A program made the position numbers and the translations under genes. A DNA stretch of 64,000 bases from Thiorhodococcus drewsii AZ1 (GTDB taxonomy: Bacteria; Pseudomonadota; Gammaproteobacteria; Chromatiales; Chromatiaceae): contig NZ_AFWT01000023.1 in the NCBI RefSeq assembly GCF_000224065.1, forward strand, positions 1 to 64,000, in the 5' to 3' direction. Below are positions 42,981 through 52,547 of this stretch, piece after piece; within the stretch, counting starts at the first letter, position 1, and each line of letters starts with the position of its first letter. Below the pieces are notes generated by a model. That model made no database searches. It saw only the letters and a program-made list of their open reading frames with translations, and was not told the DNA's origin.

Positions 42981-43865
42981 TTACTTGACGTTGAAGGTCA
43001 AGCTGGCTCCGGTGTAGACGTGCTCGGCCTTGCCCTGCAGATCTGCGAGGGGGCCATCCGGGGTGACGTCGTCTTTGTGGTTCACCGAGATCATCCATTG
43101 CCCGGCGCTCTGGACGCGGAATTGCGCCTTGCCCTCCATGATGTAGGACATCAGGTAGAAGCCGTCGCTTTGGCCGAAGCTGCTGGAGTGCGCCGTGATG
43201 TATTCGATGCTCTTGGCCGTCGCATTCAGGGGTTTGCCGTAGAAGAGCACGTCCACCTCGACCAGATCGCCGACATGGAGGTCGCTCAGGTCGGTGCGCG
43301 GAATGATCTCCAGGGCCTGACCCAATGGCTCTGGCGCGGTCCATTCGCCCACCGTCAGATAGGACTTGGCGAAGGCCTGGTATTTCACCGACATCAGGAC
43401 CTTCTCGATGTCGTCGAGCTGATCCTTGGACTTGAGCTTCATCCGCTGCCTGCCGTCCTTGTCGATGTACTGGGTGTAGAAGGTGGGCTTGGACACGGCG
43501 CTCAATTGATAGACGCCCTTGGCGCTGCCCTCTTTGAGGGCGATCTTCTGGGTGCCCAGGTCTCCGGCGAAGAGATCGAAATTGTCGGTCTCGAGCTCCG
43601 GGGTGCTCAGCTTGAATTCCGGAACCAGGAGGGCGGTCTTCTCGAGGGCCGGGTCGAACAGCTCGAAGCGCTCGATGGCGATGCGCCCGTTGGGGGAGGT
43701 GAGGAGGTCGTCCATGGGCAGGGCATGGCCCCATCCCAGAGACACCATGGTGTGTCTGGGCTCGTGGGCATGGGACTCGAAGGAATTGATCCAGACGGAA
43801 TGGGCCTGGACCTGCGCGGTCGCCGATAGGGTGGCGGCGGCCAGCAGGGCGGAGATTCGGTTCAT
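42981..43865 (-). CDS. Periplasmic DUF4198-family protein
   Basis: A 294-residue exported protein with a signal peptide ending near AQVQA and the DUF4198 start HSVWINSFESHAHEPRHTMV. It continues with FYTQYIDKDGRQRMKLKSK and a C-terminal Ig-like part (DLVEVDVLFYGKPLNATAKS, then FRVQSAGQWMISVNHKDDVT). DUF4198 proteins are often linked with metal uptake (NikK-like) and TonB systems. It follows the two ABC genes with a 37-base gap and probably belongs to their operon. The ligand is unknown. Confidence 0.8.
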   Translation of the reverse strand: MNRISALLAAATLSATAQVQAHSVWINSFESHAHEPRHTMVSLGWGHALPMDDLLTSPNGRIAIERFELFDPALEKTALLVPEFKLSTPELETDNFDLFAGDLGTQKIALKEGSAKGVYQLSAVSKPTFYTQYIDKDGRQRMKLKSKDQLDDIEKVLMSVKYQAFAKSYLTVGEWTAPEPLGQALEIIPRTDLSDLHVGDLVEVDVLFYGKPLNATAKSIEYITAHSSSFGQSDGFYLMSYIMEGKAQFRVQSAGQWMISVNHKDDVTPDGPLADLQGKAEHVYTGASLTFNVK

Positions 43866-43902
43866 GTGGTGACCTCGTTGTTGCGTGATGGATGGGCGTG
43901 CG

Positions 43903-45783
43903 TCAGCGCGGCTCGCCAGCAGCGCTGTTTGGAATGGTTTGGGGGTCGGTCGGGGGCAGGGTGTCGCGGTCCGGCTCCGTCTCGATCAGATGCCAGGCCT
44001 TGGCCCGCTGCTGGGCGTCCCACATGGCGCGGTAGCGTCCGTCGGCGGCGAGCAACGCGGCGTGTCGGCCCCGCTCGACCAAGCGTCCGTCCTCGAGCAC
44101 CAGGATGGCGTCGGCGCCGGCGATGGTGGACAGCCGGTGGGCGATGACGATGACCGTCTTGTCGCGCACCAGTGCGTCGATCGCCTCCTGCACGGAGCGT
44201 TCGCTCTCGGTGTCGAGCGCGGCGGTCGGCTCGTCGAGGACCACGATGGGTGCCTGCTTGAGCAGGGCGCGGGCGATGGAAATGCGCTGACGCTCGCCGC
44301 CGGAGAGGCGTCCGCCGATGTCGCCGAGAGGTGTGTCCCAGCCCTGGGGCAGTCGCTCGATGAAGTCCAGGCAGCGGGCAGCGCGGGCCGCGGCCTCGAC
44401 CTCGGCGTCGCTGGCGTCGGGCCGGGCCATGCGGATGTTGGCCAGCACCGTGTCGTCGAACAGATAGACGTCCTGGAAGACCACCGAGATCAGGCCGTTC
44501 AGCGTCTCGGGCGGGATGGCGCGTACGTCGACCCCGCCGATGGTGATCGTGCCCCGCTGCGGATCGGCATGGCGCATCAGCAATCGGGTCAGAGTCGACT
44601 TGCCCGAGCCCGAGGGGCCGACCAGCGCCGTCATCTGCCGTGCCGGCAGTTCGGCGTCCAGGTCGCGGATCACGGGACGATCGCTCTGTGCATAGCCGAA
44701 GGTCACGCCCGAGAAGGCGATGTCGAACTCCGTCGGTACCGCCGTCGGTGTGCGCTGCGGCAGGGGCTCGATGGCGAGCAGGGCCTCGATGCGCTCGAGC
44801 GCCGTCTCGATCAGTTCGAGGATGGCGGTGTAGTTGACGAAATTGGCCAGCGGTTCGGCGAAGCGCGAGACCATCACCAGCAGTGCCGCCAGGACGGCGA
44901 CATCGAGCGTGCCGGCGATCACCCAGGTGACGCCGACGGCGACGACCAGCAGCAGTCCGAGTTCCACCAGGCTCGCGATCAGCACCTTGGGCCGGTTGCC
45001 GGCGCGCTGGGCCCGGCTCTGCACCAGACGCAGTTCCTCGAATCCCTCCTGCAGGCTGGCCGCCCGCTCCCCGGCGCAGCGCGCGGCGCGCAGCACCGGC
45101 AGTCCCTGGGTGTATTCGAGGATGTCCCCGTTGATGCGCTGATGCGTCTCGGCGAGACGGCGCATGTTGCGGGCGAAGACCGGTCGGCGCCAGCGGTAGA
45201 GCGGGAGGATGGTCGGGAAGATCAGCAGCAGGATCAGTCCCATGCGCCAGTCGACGAAGAGGGTGGCGAGCGCTGCGACCAAAGGGGTGACGATGGCGCT
45301 CAGGATCAGATTCACCACCGTGAGCAGATAGTTGAGGTTCTCGTCGACGTTGCCGAGCAGGGTCGAGCTGACCTCTCCGGTGCGCTTGTCCTGCAGCCGC
45401 TCCAGGGGCATGCGGCGCAGCTGCTCGCCGAGCCGGGTGCGCAGCTCGTGGGTCGCGGCGGCCATGTGGCCGTCGAAATCGAAGCCCTGGGCGCGCCAGC
45501 GCGCGAACGTCGCCAGTCCCATCAGTGCGGTCATGACCGCGAGCCAGGTCCAGACGGCCGGCCAGTGAGGATCCGGCAGGACGGCCGAGAAGAGCGGCAG
45601 CAGACAGGCCAGTGCCAGACCCTGGAGGGCGGCGGCGATGGTCAGTCCGAGCAGTGCCGCCCGGAGCTCGGCGGCGCGCGTGCCGGAGCTGCGCAGGAGC
45701 TGGCGGTAGGTCTCGAGCCAGGGTGTGATGGGGCGCGGACCCGCGCTCGGGGCCGACATGGTCGGGCTGGAGTCGGTCGTCAT
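43903..45783 (-). CDS. ABC transporter half (TMD-NBD), YbtQ/IrtB-like
   Basis: A 626-residue fused permease/ATPase. Six membrane helices occupy about residues 35-320. The ATPase has Walker A GPSGSGKST, signature LSGGERQRISIA, Walker B IVVLDEPTAALD and His in IAHRLSTI. Its ATG overlaps the stop of the other half-transporter, so they form a heterodimer. This pair, next to TonB receptors and PchR-type regulators, matches the YbtPQ/IrtAB arrangement of exporter-fold proteins that import ferric siderophores. Export of a siderophore is the alternative. Confidence 0.88.
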   Translation of the reverse strand: MTTDSSPTMSAPSAGPRPITPWLETYRQLLRSSGTRAAELRAALLGLTIAAALQGLALACLLPLFSAVLPDPHWPAVWTWLAVMTALMGLATFARWRAQGFDFDGHMAAATHELRTRLGEQLRRMPLERLQDKRTGEVSSTLLGNVDENLNYLLTVVNLILSAIVTPLVAALATLFVDWRMGLILLLIFPTILPLYRWRRPVFARNMRRLAETHQRINGDILEYTQGLPVLRAARCAGERAASLQEGFEELRLVQSRAQRAGNRPKVLIASLVELGLLLVVAVGVTWVIAGTLDVAVLAALLVMVSRFAEPLANFVNYTAILELIETALERIEALLAIEPLPQRTPTAVPTEFDIAFSGVTFGYAQSDRPVIRDLDAELPARQMTALVGPSGSGKSTLTRLLMRHADPQRGTITIGGVDVRAIPPETLNGLISVVFQDVYLFDDTVLANIRMARPDASDAEVEAAARAARCLDFIERLPQGWDTPLGDIGGRLSGGERQRISIARALLKQAPIVVLDEPTAALDTESERSVQEAIDALVRDKTVIVIAHRLSTIAGADAILVLEDGRLVERGRHAALLAADGRYRAMWDAQQRAKAWHLIETEPDRDTLPPTDPQTIPNSAAGEPR

Positions 45784-47606
45784 GATGGCATCTCCGCGAG
45801 GCGGGCGGGGGAGGGGGCGTGCGCGCTCGGCGGTGCGTCTGGGTGCAGCATCCACGCCTGGGCCTGTTCGTAGCCATGCCAAAGCCGGGCGTAAAGCCCG
45901 TCTTGCGCGAGCAGATCGTCGTGACGGCCGCGCTCGGCCAGGCGTCCGCGATCCAGGACCAGGATCTGGTCGGCGTCGCGGATGGTCGAGAGACGGTGGG
46001 CCACCAGGATCACGGTCTTGCCCCGCATCAGCTGCGACAGGGCCGCGACCAGGGCCAGCTCGTTTTCCGGATCGGCGAAGGCCGTGGCCTCGTCCAGGAC
46101 CAGGATCGGGCGGTCCTGGAGGATGGCGCGGGCGATGGTGATGCGCTGGCGCTGGCCGCCGGAGAGGAAGATGCCGCGCTCGCCGGCGCGGGTCTCGTAG
46201 CCCTGGGGCAGGGACTCGATGAAGGCGTGGGCTTGGGCCGCGCGGGCGGCCGCCTCGACCGCCTCCTGGCTGGCGTCCGGTACACCGAGACGGATGTTCT
46301 CGGCGATCGAGCCGGCGAAGAGGAAGGTGTCCTGGAACACGAAGGAGACCTGGCCCATGAGATCGTCGGCGCGCATCTCGCGCACGTCGACGCCGCCGAC
46401 CAGCACGCGCCCGGCCGTGACGTCCCAGAAGCGCGGGATGAGCCGCGCGACCGTAGTCTTGCCGGCCCCCGACGGACCCACGAGCGCGGTCACCGTGCCC
46501 GGCGCGGCAGTGAAACTCAGGTCGGCGATGGCCTCTTCCCCGTCCGTGTCGTAGCGGAATCCGACCCCCTCGAACACGAGGCTCGCGTCCTGCGGGCGGT
46601 GTGCCTTTTCGGGCGCGACCTGCGGCAGCTCGGGCCTGTCCATCACCTCGTCGATGCGCGCGATGCTGAGCTTGGCCTTGTCCACCAGGTGATAGAGGCT
46701 CATCAGCGGCATCATGGCCTCGGCCATGCCGGTGCCGATCAGCAGCACGGCGAGCCAGGTCGAAAAGTCCAGCGACTCGCTCCAGCCGAGCCAGGCCCCG
46801 AGCCACAAGAGGACGGCGAGCGTCGGCATGGGGTTGAGCACCGCCATGCCGAGCCGGCCCGAGAGACTGGCCTCGCGGTACCAGTGGGTTAGGAATCCGA
46901 GATAGGCCTCGAGCGCGCGCTGGAAGCGGCCGAAGGTGTCGGTGCCTGTATCGAAGGTGCGCACCACCGGCATCGCCTGGACGAACTCGACGACGGCAGC
47001 GCTGACGCGTTCGCGTGCGGCATGGTAGCGGCGTACCAGTTCGGCGCGGTCGCGCATCGCCAGACTCATGGCGGCGAAGCCGAGCGCCAGCACCGCGACG
47101 GCCGCGAGTGCGAGACGCCAGTCGAGCCAGATCAGGGCGATCAGGGTGATCGCCGGACCCGCATAGGCCCGTGCATAGAGCGGTGTGCTGTCGGCGACGA
47201 AGATGTGAAGCTCCTTGACGTCGTCCTGGATGACCTTGGCGAGCGCCCCGGCGCCGATGCGCTGGATCTCGCCGAGCGAGACCCGTGCCAGGTGCTCGGC
47301 GAGCCGGGTGCGCAGGATCTGCTCCAGTCGGAAGGCGGCGTAGTGCGACTGGTCGAAGGAATTGATGCGCAGCAGATAGGCGAGCACCGTACAGACGAGG
47401 ACGCCGAACATCGGCGTCCAGGGCCAGTCTCCTGGGGCCTCGATCAATCGATGGATCACCCAGGCGAGCATGGCGAGCGCCACCAGTCCCAGAAACGTTC
47501 CTAATCCCGCCAGCGCCATGGCGAAGCGGATCTGGCCCCGAACGGGCTGCATCACGTCCCAGGGGTTCTTGTCGTCGGGCTCGGATTTCTCTCGATCGGT
47601 ATGCAT
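45780..47606 (-). CDS. ABC transporter half (TMD-NBD), YbtP/IrtA-like
   Basis: A 608-residue fused permease/ATPase, first gene of the long minus-strand operon. Six helices precede an ATPase with Walker A GPSGAGKTT, signature LSGGQRQRITIA and Walker B ILVLDEATAF; the residue after DEAT.. is Phe-Ala-Asp rather than Ala-Leu-Asp. The ATG at 47606 has GGGAG upstream; a TTG four codons earlier is rejected. A Fur-like box 25 bp upstream and the AraC-type direct repeats 62 bp upstream predict iron-regulated, siderophore-activated expression. Confidence 0.88.
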   Translation of the reverse strand: MHTDREKSEPDDKNPWDVMQPVRGQIRFAMALAGLGTFLGLVALAMLAWVIHRLIEAPGDWPWTPMFGVLVCTVLAYLLRINSFDQSHYAAFRLEQILRTRLAEHLARVSLGEIQRIGAGALAKVIQDDVKELHIFVADSTPLYARAYAGPAITLIALIWLDWRLALAAVAVLALGFAAMSLAMRDRAELVRRYHAARERVSAAVVEFVQAMPVVRTFDTGTDTFGRFQRALEAYLGFLTHWYREASLSGRLGMAVLNPMPTLAVLLWLGAWLGWSESLDFSTWLAVLLIGTGMAEAMMPLMSLYHLVDKAKLSIARIDEVMDRPELPQVAPEKAHRPQDASLVFEGVGFRYDTDGEEAIADLSFTAAPGTVTALVGPSGAGKTTVARLIPRFWDVTAGRVLVGGVDVREMRADDLMGQVSFVFQDTFLFAGSIAENIRLGVPDASQEAVEAAARAAQAHAFIESLPQGYETRAGERGIFLSGGQRQRITIARAILQDRPILVLDEATAFADPENELALVAALSQLMRGKTVILVAHRLSTIRDADQILVLDRGRLAERGRHDDLLAQDGLYARLWHGYEQAQAWMLHPDAPPSAHAPSPARLAEMPS

Positions 47607-47630
47607 CGGGGCTCCCAAACAAATAGCGAT

Positions 47631-47645
47631 TGAGAATTATTCCCG
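47631..47645 (-). promoter_or_regulatory. Fur-like box before the paired ABC genes
   Basis: TGAGAATTATTCCCG matches the 7-1-7 Fur core TGATAATNATTATCA at 10 of 14 defined positions. It lies 25 bp upstream of the first ABC gene and 23 bp before the paired direct repeats. Confidence 0.55.
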
Positions 47646-47667
47646 TATATGCGCCGCAAGGATGAGC

Positions 47668-47703
47668 CGAAACGGGAATCCTTCTATCTGGATCGGGAAC
47701 TTT
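47668..47703. promoter_or_regulatory. Paired direct repeats, probable AraC/PchR-type operator
   Basis: CGAAACGGGAATCC and GGATCGGGAACTTT are direct repeats with CGGGAA cores at 47673 and 47694, 21 bp apart. The same motif and spacing occur at 4904-4940 and 58837-58871. The site is in the divergent region between the ABC operon and the TonB receptor. Confidence 0.6.
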
Positions 47704-47764
47704 CCGGCTTGGTCGTTTGCTGCGGCGGACAGGACTGGGGCATGCTCTCGATCGGCCACGGATA

Positions 47765-47779
47765 TGAGAATGATTCTTC
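47765..47779 (+). promoter_or_regulatory. Fur-like box before the TonB receptor at 47.9 kb
   Basis: TGAGAATGATTCTTC matches most of the Fur core and is followed by TTATC. It lies about 130 bp upstream of the receptor start on the plus strand. Confidence 0.5.
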
Positions 47780-47908
47780 TTATCTGGGCTTCTTCGTTGA
47801 GGCTTGCGCCGCTGGTGCGCCGTTGCCTCATTCTGAAACCCTCGTCGGAGTCGGTGCGTGGCGCGGAGCAGTAATCGCGCGGGCCATGCCCTCGTTCAGG
47901 AGTGATGC

Positions 47909-50044
47909 ATGTCCAATTCTCGTATCCATCTCGCGCAAACCGTCCTGTTCGGATGGAGTCTGGTCCTGATGGGAGGTCTGCCGAGACCGGCGACGGCACA
48001 GGAGACCGGCCTCGAAGACGGTGTCTCGCTGCCGACCCTGATCGTGACGGCCGAGAAGCGCGAGCAGTCCCTGCAGGACGTCCCCCTAAGCGTGTCGGCG
48101 ATCGATGAAGTGGAGCTGGAGGACGCCGGCATTGAGACCGCCGACGACTTGGATGCGCGCGTGCCGAGCCTCTACATCCAGAACGGCGCGACCGCCACCA
48201 GCTTCATGTCGCTGCGCGGCATCGTCAGTCAGCAGACGCCGGGGGCACCGGCGGGGATCGGCGTCTATGTGGACGGCGTGATCCGCATGGACCCCCTGAG
48301 TGCGCTCATGAGCAACGTGGACCTGCTCGACGTCGAGCGCGTCGAGGTGCTGCGTGGCCCACAGGGAACGCTCTGGGGACGCAACACCGAGGCCGGCGCC
48401 ATCAACATCGTGACCCGCCGACCCGACAACGAGGCGCGCGCCAAGGCGCGGGTGACGGTCGGCAACGAGGGATACCGTGTCGGCGAGCTCAGCGGCAACA
48501 TCCCCTTGATCGATCAGGAGATGTTCCTGAGTCTCGCGGGCGTGCGCACCCTGCGCGACGGCTATTCGACCAACACTGTGTCCGGCCAGGACGTGGACGA
48601 CGTCGACGAGGGCATGTTTCGCGGCAAACTGCGCTGGCTGCCGCTCTCCGGGCTGGACGTCCAGCTCACGGTGGACAAGGCCGAGGCACGTGACGGGACC
48701 TACGACTATTCCTACGTGAGCGGCAGCGATATCTCGAACGCGACTCCACGCAAGATCACCTCCGACCGGGACGATCAGCGCGAACATCACGATTCCTACG
48801 GTTTCTCCCTGGATGTGAACTACGACATGGATGTCGCCACCCTCACATCGATCACCGCCTACCGCAAGAACGAGACCGAAAATCTCGGTGATACAGATTT
48901 CTCCGCCTACGACATTATGGAAGCCCTCGCTAAGCTGAACCAAGAGCAATGGACCCAGGAGTTGCGGTTGACGTCCAAGGAAGACGGCGGACGCCTGGAG
49001 TGGCTGGTCGGCGTCTTCCTCTTCGACACCAAGCACGACAACTGGCTGGACAGCACGACCGGCAGCGACGCGATGGCGGTGTACGGATATCCGGAAGGGT
49101 TCCCGCTTTCCGTGGGCAGCGACGAGTTGGAGGAACAGGGACAGGCGGTCTTCGGCTCGGTCAGCTATGACTTGACCGAGCGCTGGAGCCTGACCGGGGG
49201 ACTGCGCTACGAACACGAGGAGAAGGACTTCTCCAGCAGTGGGCTGCTGTACGGCGAACCCGTGCGCTTCGACAAAGACGCCAGCTATTCCGAATTCCTG
49301 CCGAAGCTCTCCGTGTCCTACAACTGGTCGCCGGACCTGATGGCCTACGCCAGCGTGTCGCAGGGCGCGCGCAGCGGCGGCTTCAACAGCCCCCTGGTGA
49401 GCGCCACGGGTAACACCTACGACAACGAACTCAGCACCAGCTACGAACTCGGCCTCAAGTCCATCTGGTGGAACCGTCGCCTGCGTCTGAACGGTGCCAT
49501 CTTCCGCATGGACATCGACGATCAGCAGATCGGCCAGACGGTTCCGGGCACGGCATTCGTCATCACCACCAACGCCGGCGAGTCGCGCAACTACGGCGTC
49601 GAGCTGGAAATGCAGGCGGCCGTGACCGAGGAGCTGGAGCTGATCGCCAACGGCGCCTATCTGGACACGGAATTCATGGACTATGTCGACCCCTCCGCCG
49701 GGGCCGACTACACCGGCAACAGCGCACCCTTCGCGCCTGATTACACCTATCTCTTGGCGGCCCAGTACAACAAGCCACTCGGCAATCTGCTCCTGGGTGC
49801 GCGCCTGGAGCTGAAGGGCACCGGGCGCGTCTACTTCGACACCGCCAACACCCTCTCTCAGGATCCCTACGCCCTGCTCAATCTGCGGCTGGGACTGAGC
49901 AGCGACGACTGGTCGGTCGTGCTTTGGGGCAAGAATCTGACCGACGAGGACTACATCCGCTACGCCTCCGCCTACGGCACGGACGCCCTCGCCATCTTTG
50001 GGGCGCCCCGCACCTTCGGCGTGACCGCCAGCTACGCCTTCTAG
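47909..50044 (+). CDS. TonB-dependent siderophore-type receptor
   Basis: A 711-residue receptor with a signal peptide, a TonB-box-like stretch (LPTLIVTAEKREQSLQDVPL), a plug with RVEVLRGPQGTLWGRNTEAG and a barrel ending VTASYAF. The plug start VTAEKREQSLQDVPLS and the RGPQGTLWGRN motif place it in the large group that includes FyuA-like receptors. AGGAG precedes the ATG. It heads a plus-strand operon with an RND transporter, a barrel and a LolA-like gene, opposite the paired ABC genes, so it probably brings in the chelate that those halves transport. Confidence 0.87.
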   Translation: MSNSRIHLAQTVLFGWSLVLMGGLPRPATAQETGLEDGVSLPTLIVTAEKREQSLQDVPLSVSAIDEVELEDAGIETADDLDARVPSLYIQNGATATSFMSLRGIVSQQTPGAPAGIGVYVDGVIRMDPLSALMSNVDLLDVERVEVLRGPQGTLWGRNTEAGAINIVTRRPDNEARAKARVTVGNEGYRVGELSGNIPLIDQEMFLSLAGVRTLRDGYSTNTVSGQDVDDVDEGMFRGKLRWLPLSGLDVQLTVDKAEARDGTYDYSYVSGSDISNATPRKITSDRDDQREHHDSYGFSLDVNYDMDVATLTSITAYRKNETENLGDTDFSAYDIMEALAKLNQEQWTQELRLTSKEDGGRLEWLVGVFLFDTKHDNWLDSTTGSDAMAVYGYPEGFPLSVGSDELEEQGQAVFGSVSYDLTERWSLTGGLRYEHEEKDFSSSGLLYGEPVRFDKDASYSEFLPKLSVSYNWSPDLMAYASVSQGARSGGFNSPLVSATGNTYDNELSTSYELGLKSIWWNRRLRLNGAIFRMDIDDQQIGQTVPGTAFVITTNAGESRNYGVELEMQAAVTEELELIANGAYLDTEFMDYVDPSAGADYTGNSAPFAPDYTYLLAAQYNKPLGNLLLGARLELKGTGRVYFDTANTLSQDPYALLNLRLGLSSDDWSVVLWGKNLTDEDYIRYASAYGTDALAIFGAPRTFGVTASYAF

Positions 50045-50055
50045 CCTCGGCGCCG

Positions 50056-50081
50056 GGCGCCGCCAGCACGAAGGCGGCGCC
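50056..50081 (+). terminator. GC-rich hairpin after the TonB receptor gene
   Basis: GGCGCCGCC and GGCGGCGCC form a perfect 9-bp stem with an 8-base loop, starting 12 bases after the receptor stop. No T-tract follows, so it may only attenuate expression of the downstream RND gene or protect the mRNA end. Confidence 0.45.
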
Positions 50082-50168
50082 TCGATATCGAACACGAATC
50101 GCAGTCGGCGACCGCCTTTTCGGTTGCCGAGGGGCTTTCGACGTCCTTCACCTTGACGAGAACAGGAT

Positions 50169-52547
50169 ATGACTGAAGCGAAGGCGGGATTGGCCGCTCT
50201 ATTGGTCCGTTATCGCTGGTGGGCGCTGGTGCTGCTGGTGTTGCTGACGGTCTTTCTCGCCAGCCAGTGGAGCCACCTCTACACCGAGCACGAGGACCGA
50301 GCGCTGATGCCCGGAGATCGCGCCCAGCAGACCCTGGACGACTTCTGGAAGACCTTCGGCAACGACGATTTCATCTACATCCTGGTCGATACCGAGGGCG
50401 TGCTGGATCCTGCGGTGCTCGAGCGTCTCGAGACCCTGGCGGTCCGGCTGCGCTTGGACGTTCCCTATCTGCGCCGACTCACCTGGCTGGGCAACGCCGA
50501 GCAGGTGATCGGGGTTCCCGACGGCATCGAGGTCCGTCCCCTCATGGAGCGGATTCCCGAGCAAGGACCTCGGATGGACGCCCTGCGCGAACGCATCGCC
50601 GGGGATCCCCAGCTGCTCGACAACCTGATCTCGCGCGACGGGCGTACCGCCGCCCTGCTGCTGGAGCTGGACGACTATCCCGAGGACACGTCCGATCATG
50701 CCGCCGATCCGCGCGGGGCGGTCGCCGAGGCCGTGCCGCGCATCCTGGCGGATTTCCCGGATCTGACGACCTATGCCGTGGGCGGGCCCATCATCAACGC
50801 CACCTACAGCAAGATCGCCGCACAGGAGAGCGCCTCGCTCGGCCTCTTCACACTGGGGCTCATGGTCGTGCTGCTGGCGCTCACCACGCGCAGCCTCTCC
50901 GGGGTGCTGATCCCATTTACCGTGATCCTGGTCAGCCTGGTCTGGACCTTCGGCATCATCGGGATGCTGGGCGGCGGTCTGTCCGAGCTGGCGATCATGC
51001 TGCCGATCCTGCTGATCTGCGTCGGCATCGGCGACAGCATGCATTTCGTCGCCGAGCAGCAGCGCCGCTTCCGGCTCCAGGGCGCCGGCGGGCACGAGGC
51101 GCTGAACGCGAGCATCCTGGAGACATGGCGGCGCGTTCTGATGCCCATCTCGCTGACCAGTCTCACCACGGCCGTCGGCTTCCTAGCCTTTCTGACCATC
51201 GCCATCGTCCCGATCCGCGAAATCGGTCTGCAGGCGGCCCTCGGGGTGGTGGTCGCCCTGATCGTGTCGGTGACGCTCACCCCCATCCTGGCGTCCTTCT
51301 CGCGGTCCCGGCGCACGGGACGCGCGGTGTCGCGGACGGACGGGGGCCGCGATCGCATCGACGGCTTCCATCGCCTGCTGGCGGCGGCCGGCGACCTCGC
51401 CGTCGCCCATCCGCGCCGCGTCTTGGCCGCCTTCCTGGCCGTGAGCGCCCTGAGTCTGGCGGGCTACGCCCAGGTCGAGACCGAGACCAACTCGGTCAAG
51501 GACTTCGCGCCCGATCACCCCTTGCGCCAGGCCTACGAATACGTCGACCGCCAGATGGGCGGATCCATGGCGCTGGAGGTGGTGCTGGACTCGGGCCGCT
51601 CCGACGGCATCAAGGATCCGGCATTCCTGCGCCAGATGGAGGCCTTGCAGACCTATATCGACGACCATCGCCTGACCCGGCGCACCGATTCCATCCTCGA
51701 TGCCGTCAAGCGCACCCGCCAGGCCCTGAACGGCAGCGATCCGGCCTTCTACCGCCTCCCGGAGACCCGCCGCCAGGCCGCCGAGCTCTTGTTTCTCTAC
51801 GAGACCGGGGGCGGGGCGCTGCTCGACCGCTTCGTCGGCTTCGACTACGACCGCGCCCGTCTGCGCGTGCGCACCCAAGGGCTGTCGACCGCGGACGTGC
51901 ATCGCTTCATCGCCGATGTCGACCGCTTCGTCCAGTCGGAACTCTCGTCCGACATCCAAGTGACCTACACGGGCACCATGGCCATGATCGCGTCGCTGGC
52001 CGGGCATATCGTGCGCGGTCAGCAATCCAGCTTCCTCGCCGCCTTCAGCGGCATCGCATTGCTCCTGATCCTGGTGCTGCGGTCGCTGCGCCTGGGGCTG
52101 ATCGCCATGGTGCCCAATCTCTTTCCGGTCCTGCTGGCGCTGGGCGTCATGGGCCTGGTCGGGATCCATATGCACATGATGCTGATGATCCTGGCGCCGA
52201 TCGTCATCGCCGTCTCGGTGGACGACACCATCCACTTCTTCTACCGCTTCCGCCTCGAGTTCCTGCGCACCCCGTACTACGCCCAGGCCATCCACCGGAC
52301 CCTGGTCAGCGTCGGCCGTCCGCTGCTGTTCACCACCCTGGTGCTGAGTATCGGCTTCAGCGTCCTGAGCGCCTCCTCCATCGACACCCTGAACGACTTC
52401 GGTCTGCTCTCCAGCTGCGCCTTCGTCGGTGCCCTGATCGCGGATCTGCTGCTCGGCCCGGCGCTGCTGGTGCTGCTGAAGCCGCTGGGCGAGGAGGGGG
52501 GCCGCCGGGAGGCGAGCACGGCGCTTGGCGACGAGGCCCGCGTCTAG
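50169..52547 (+). CDS. RND/MMPL-family transporter, copy 2
   Basis: A 792-residue MMPL/RND protein paralogous to the one at 38.0-40.5 kb: both share the GD(S/T)MH and VDDTIHFF motifs, the KLPET..A..LFLYETGG-like periplasmic stretch and the C-terminal LLGPALLVLLKPLG. Two halves each have one plus five helices. The next gene starts on the base after its stop, so the set is translated together. No periplasmic adaptor (MFP) gene is nearby. Together with the barrel and the LolA-like protein it may move a lipophilic molecule across the envelope. Confidence 0.82.
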   Translation: MTEAKAGLAALLVRYRWWALVLLVLLTVFLASQWSHLYTEHEDRALMPGDRAQQTLDDFWKTFGNDDFIYILVDTEGVLDPAVLERLETLAVRLRLDVPYLRRLTWLGNAEQVIGVPDGIEVRPLMERIPEQGPRMDALRERIAGDPQLLDNLISRDGRTAALLLELDDYPEDTSDHAADPRGAVAEAVPRILADFPDLTTYAVGGPIINATYSKIAAQESASLGLFTLGLMVVLLALTTRSLSGVLIPFTVILVSLVWTFGIIGMLGGGLSELAIMLPILLICVGIGDSMHFVAEQQRRFRLQGAGGHEALNASILETWRRVLMPISLTSLTTAVGFLAFLTIAIVPIREIGLQAALGVVVALIVSVTLTPILASFSRSRRTGRAVSRTDGGRDRIDGFHRLLAAAGDLAVAHPRRVLAAFLAVSALSLAGYAQVETETNSVKDFAPDHPLRQAYEYVDRQMGGSMALEVVLDSGRSDGIKDPAFLRQMEALQTYIDDHRLTRRTDSILDAVKRTRQALNGSDPAFYRLPETRRQAAELLFLYETGGGALLDRFVGFDYDRARLRVRTQGLSTADVHRFIADVDRFVQSELSSDIQVTYTGTMAMIASLAGHIVRGQQSSFLAAFSGIALLLILVLRSLRLGLIAMVPNLFPVLLALGVMGLVGIHMHMMLMILAPIVIAVSVDDTIHFFYRFRLEFLRTPYYAQAIHRTLVSVGRPLLFTTLVLSIGFSVLSASSIDTLNDFGLLSSCAFVGALIADLLLGPALLVLLKPLGEEGGRREASTALGDEARV

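Noticed and set aside
43885-45873. A 662-codon plus-strand frame opposite the ABC gene
   Set aside because: It is an antisense shadow common in GC-rich DNA: Gly/Arg/Gln rich, without a domain.
43903-47622. A single 1239-codon minus-strand frame covering both ABC genes
   Set aside because: Only its last 626 codons are the real ABC half. The upstream part is a shadow of the second ABC gene, which lies in another frame and is translationally coupled by ATGA.
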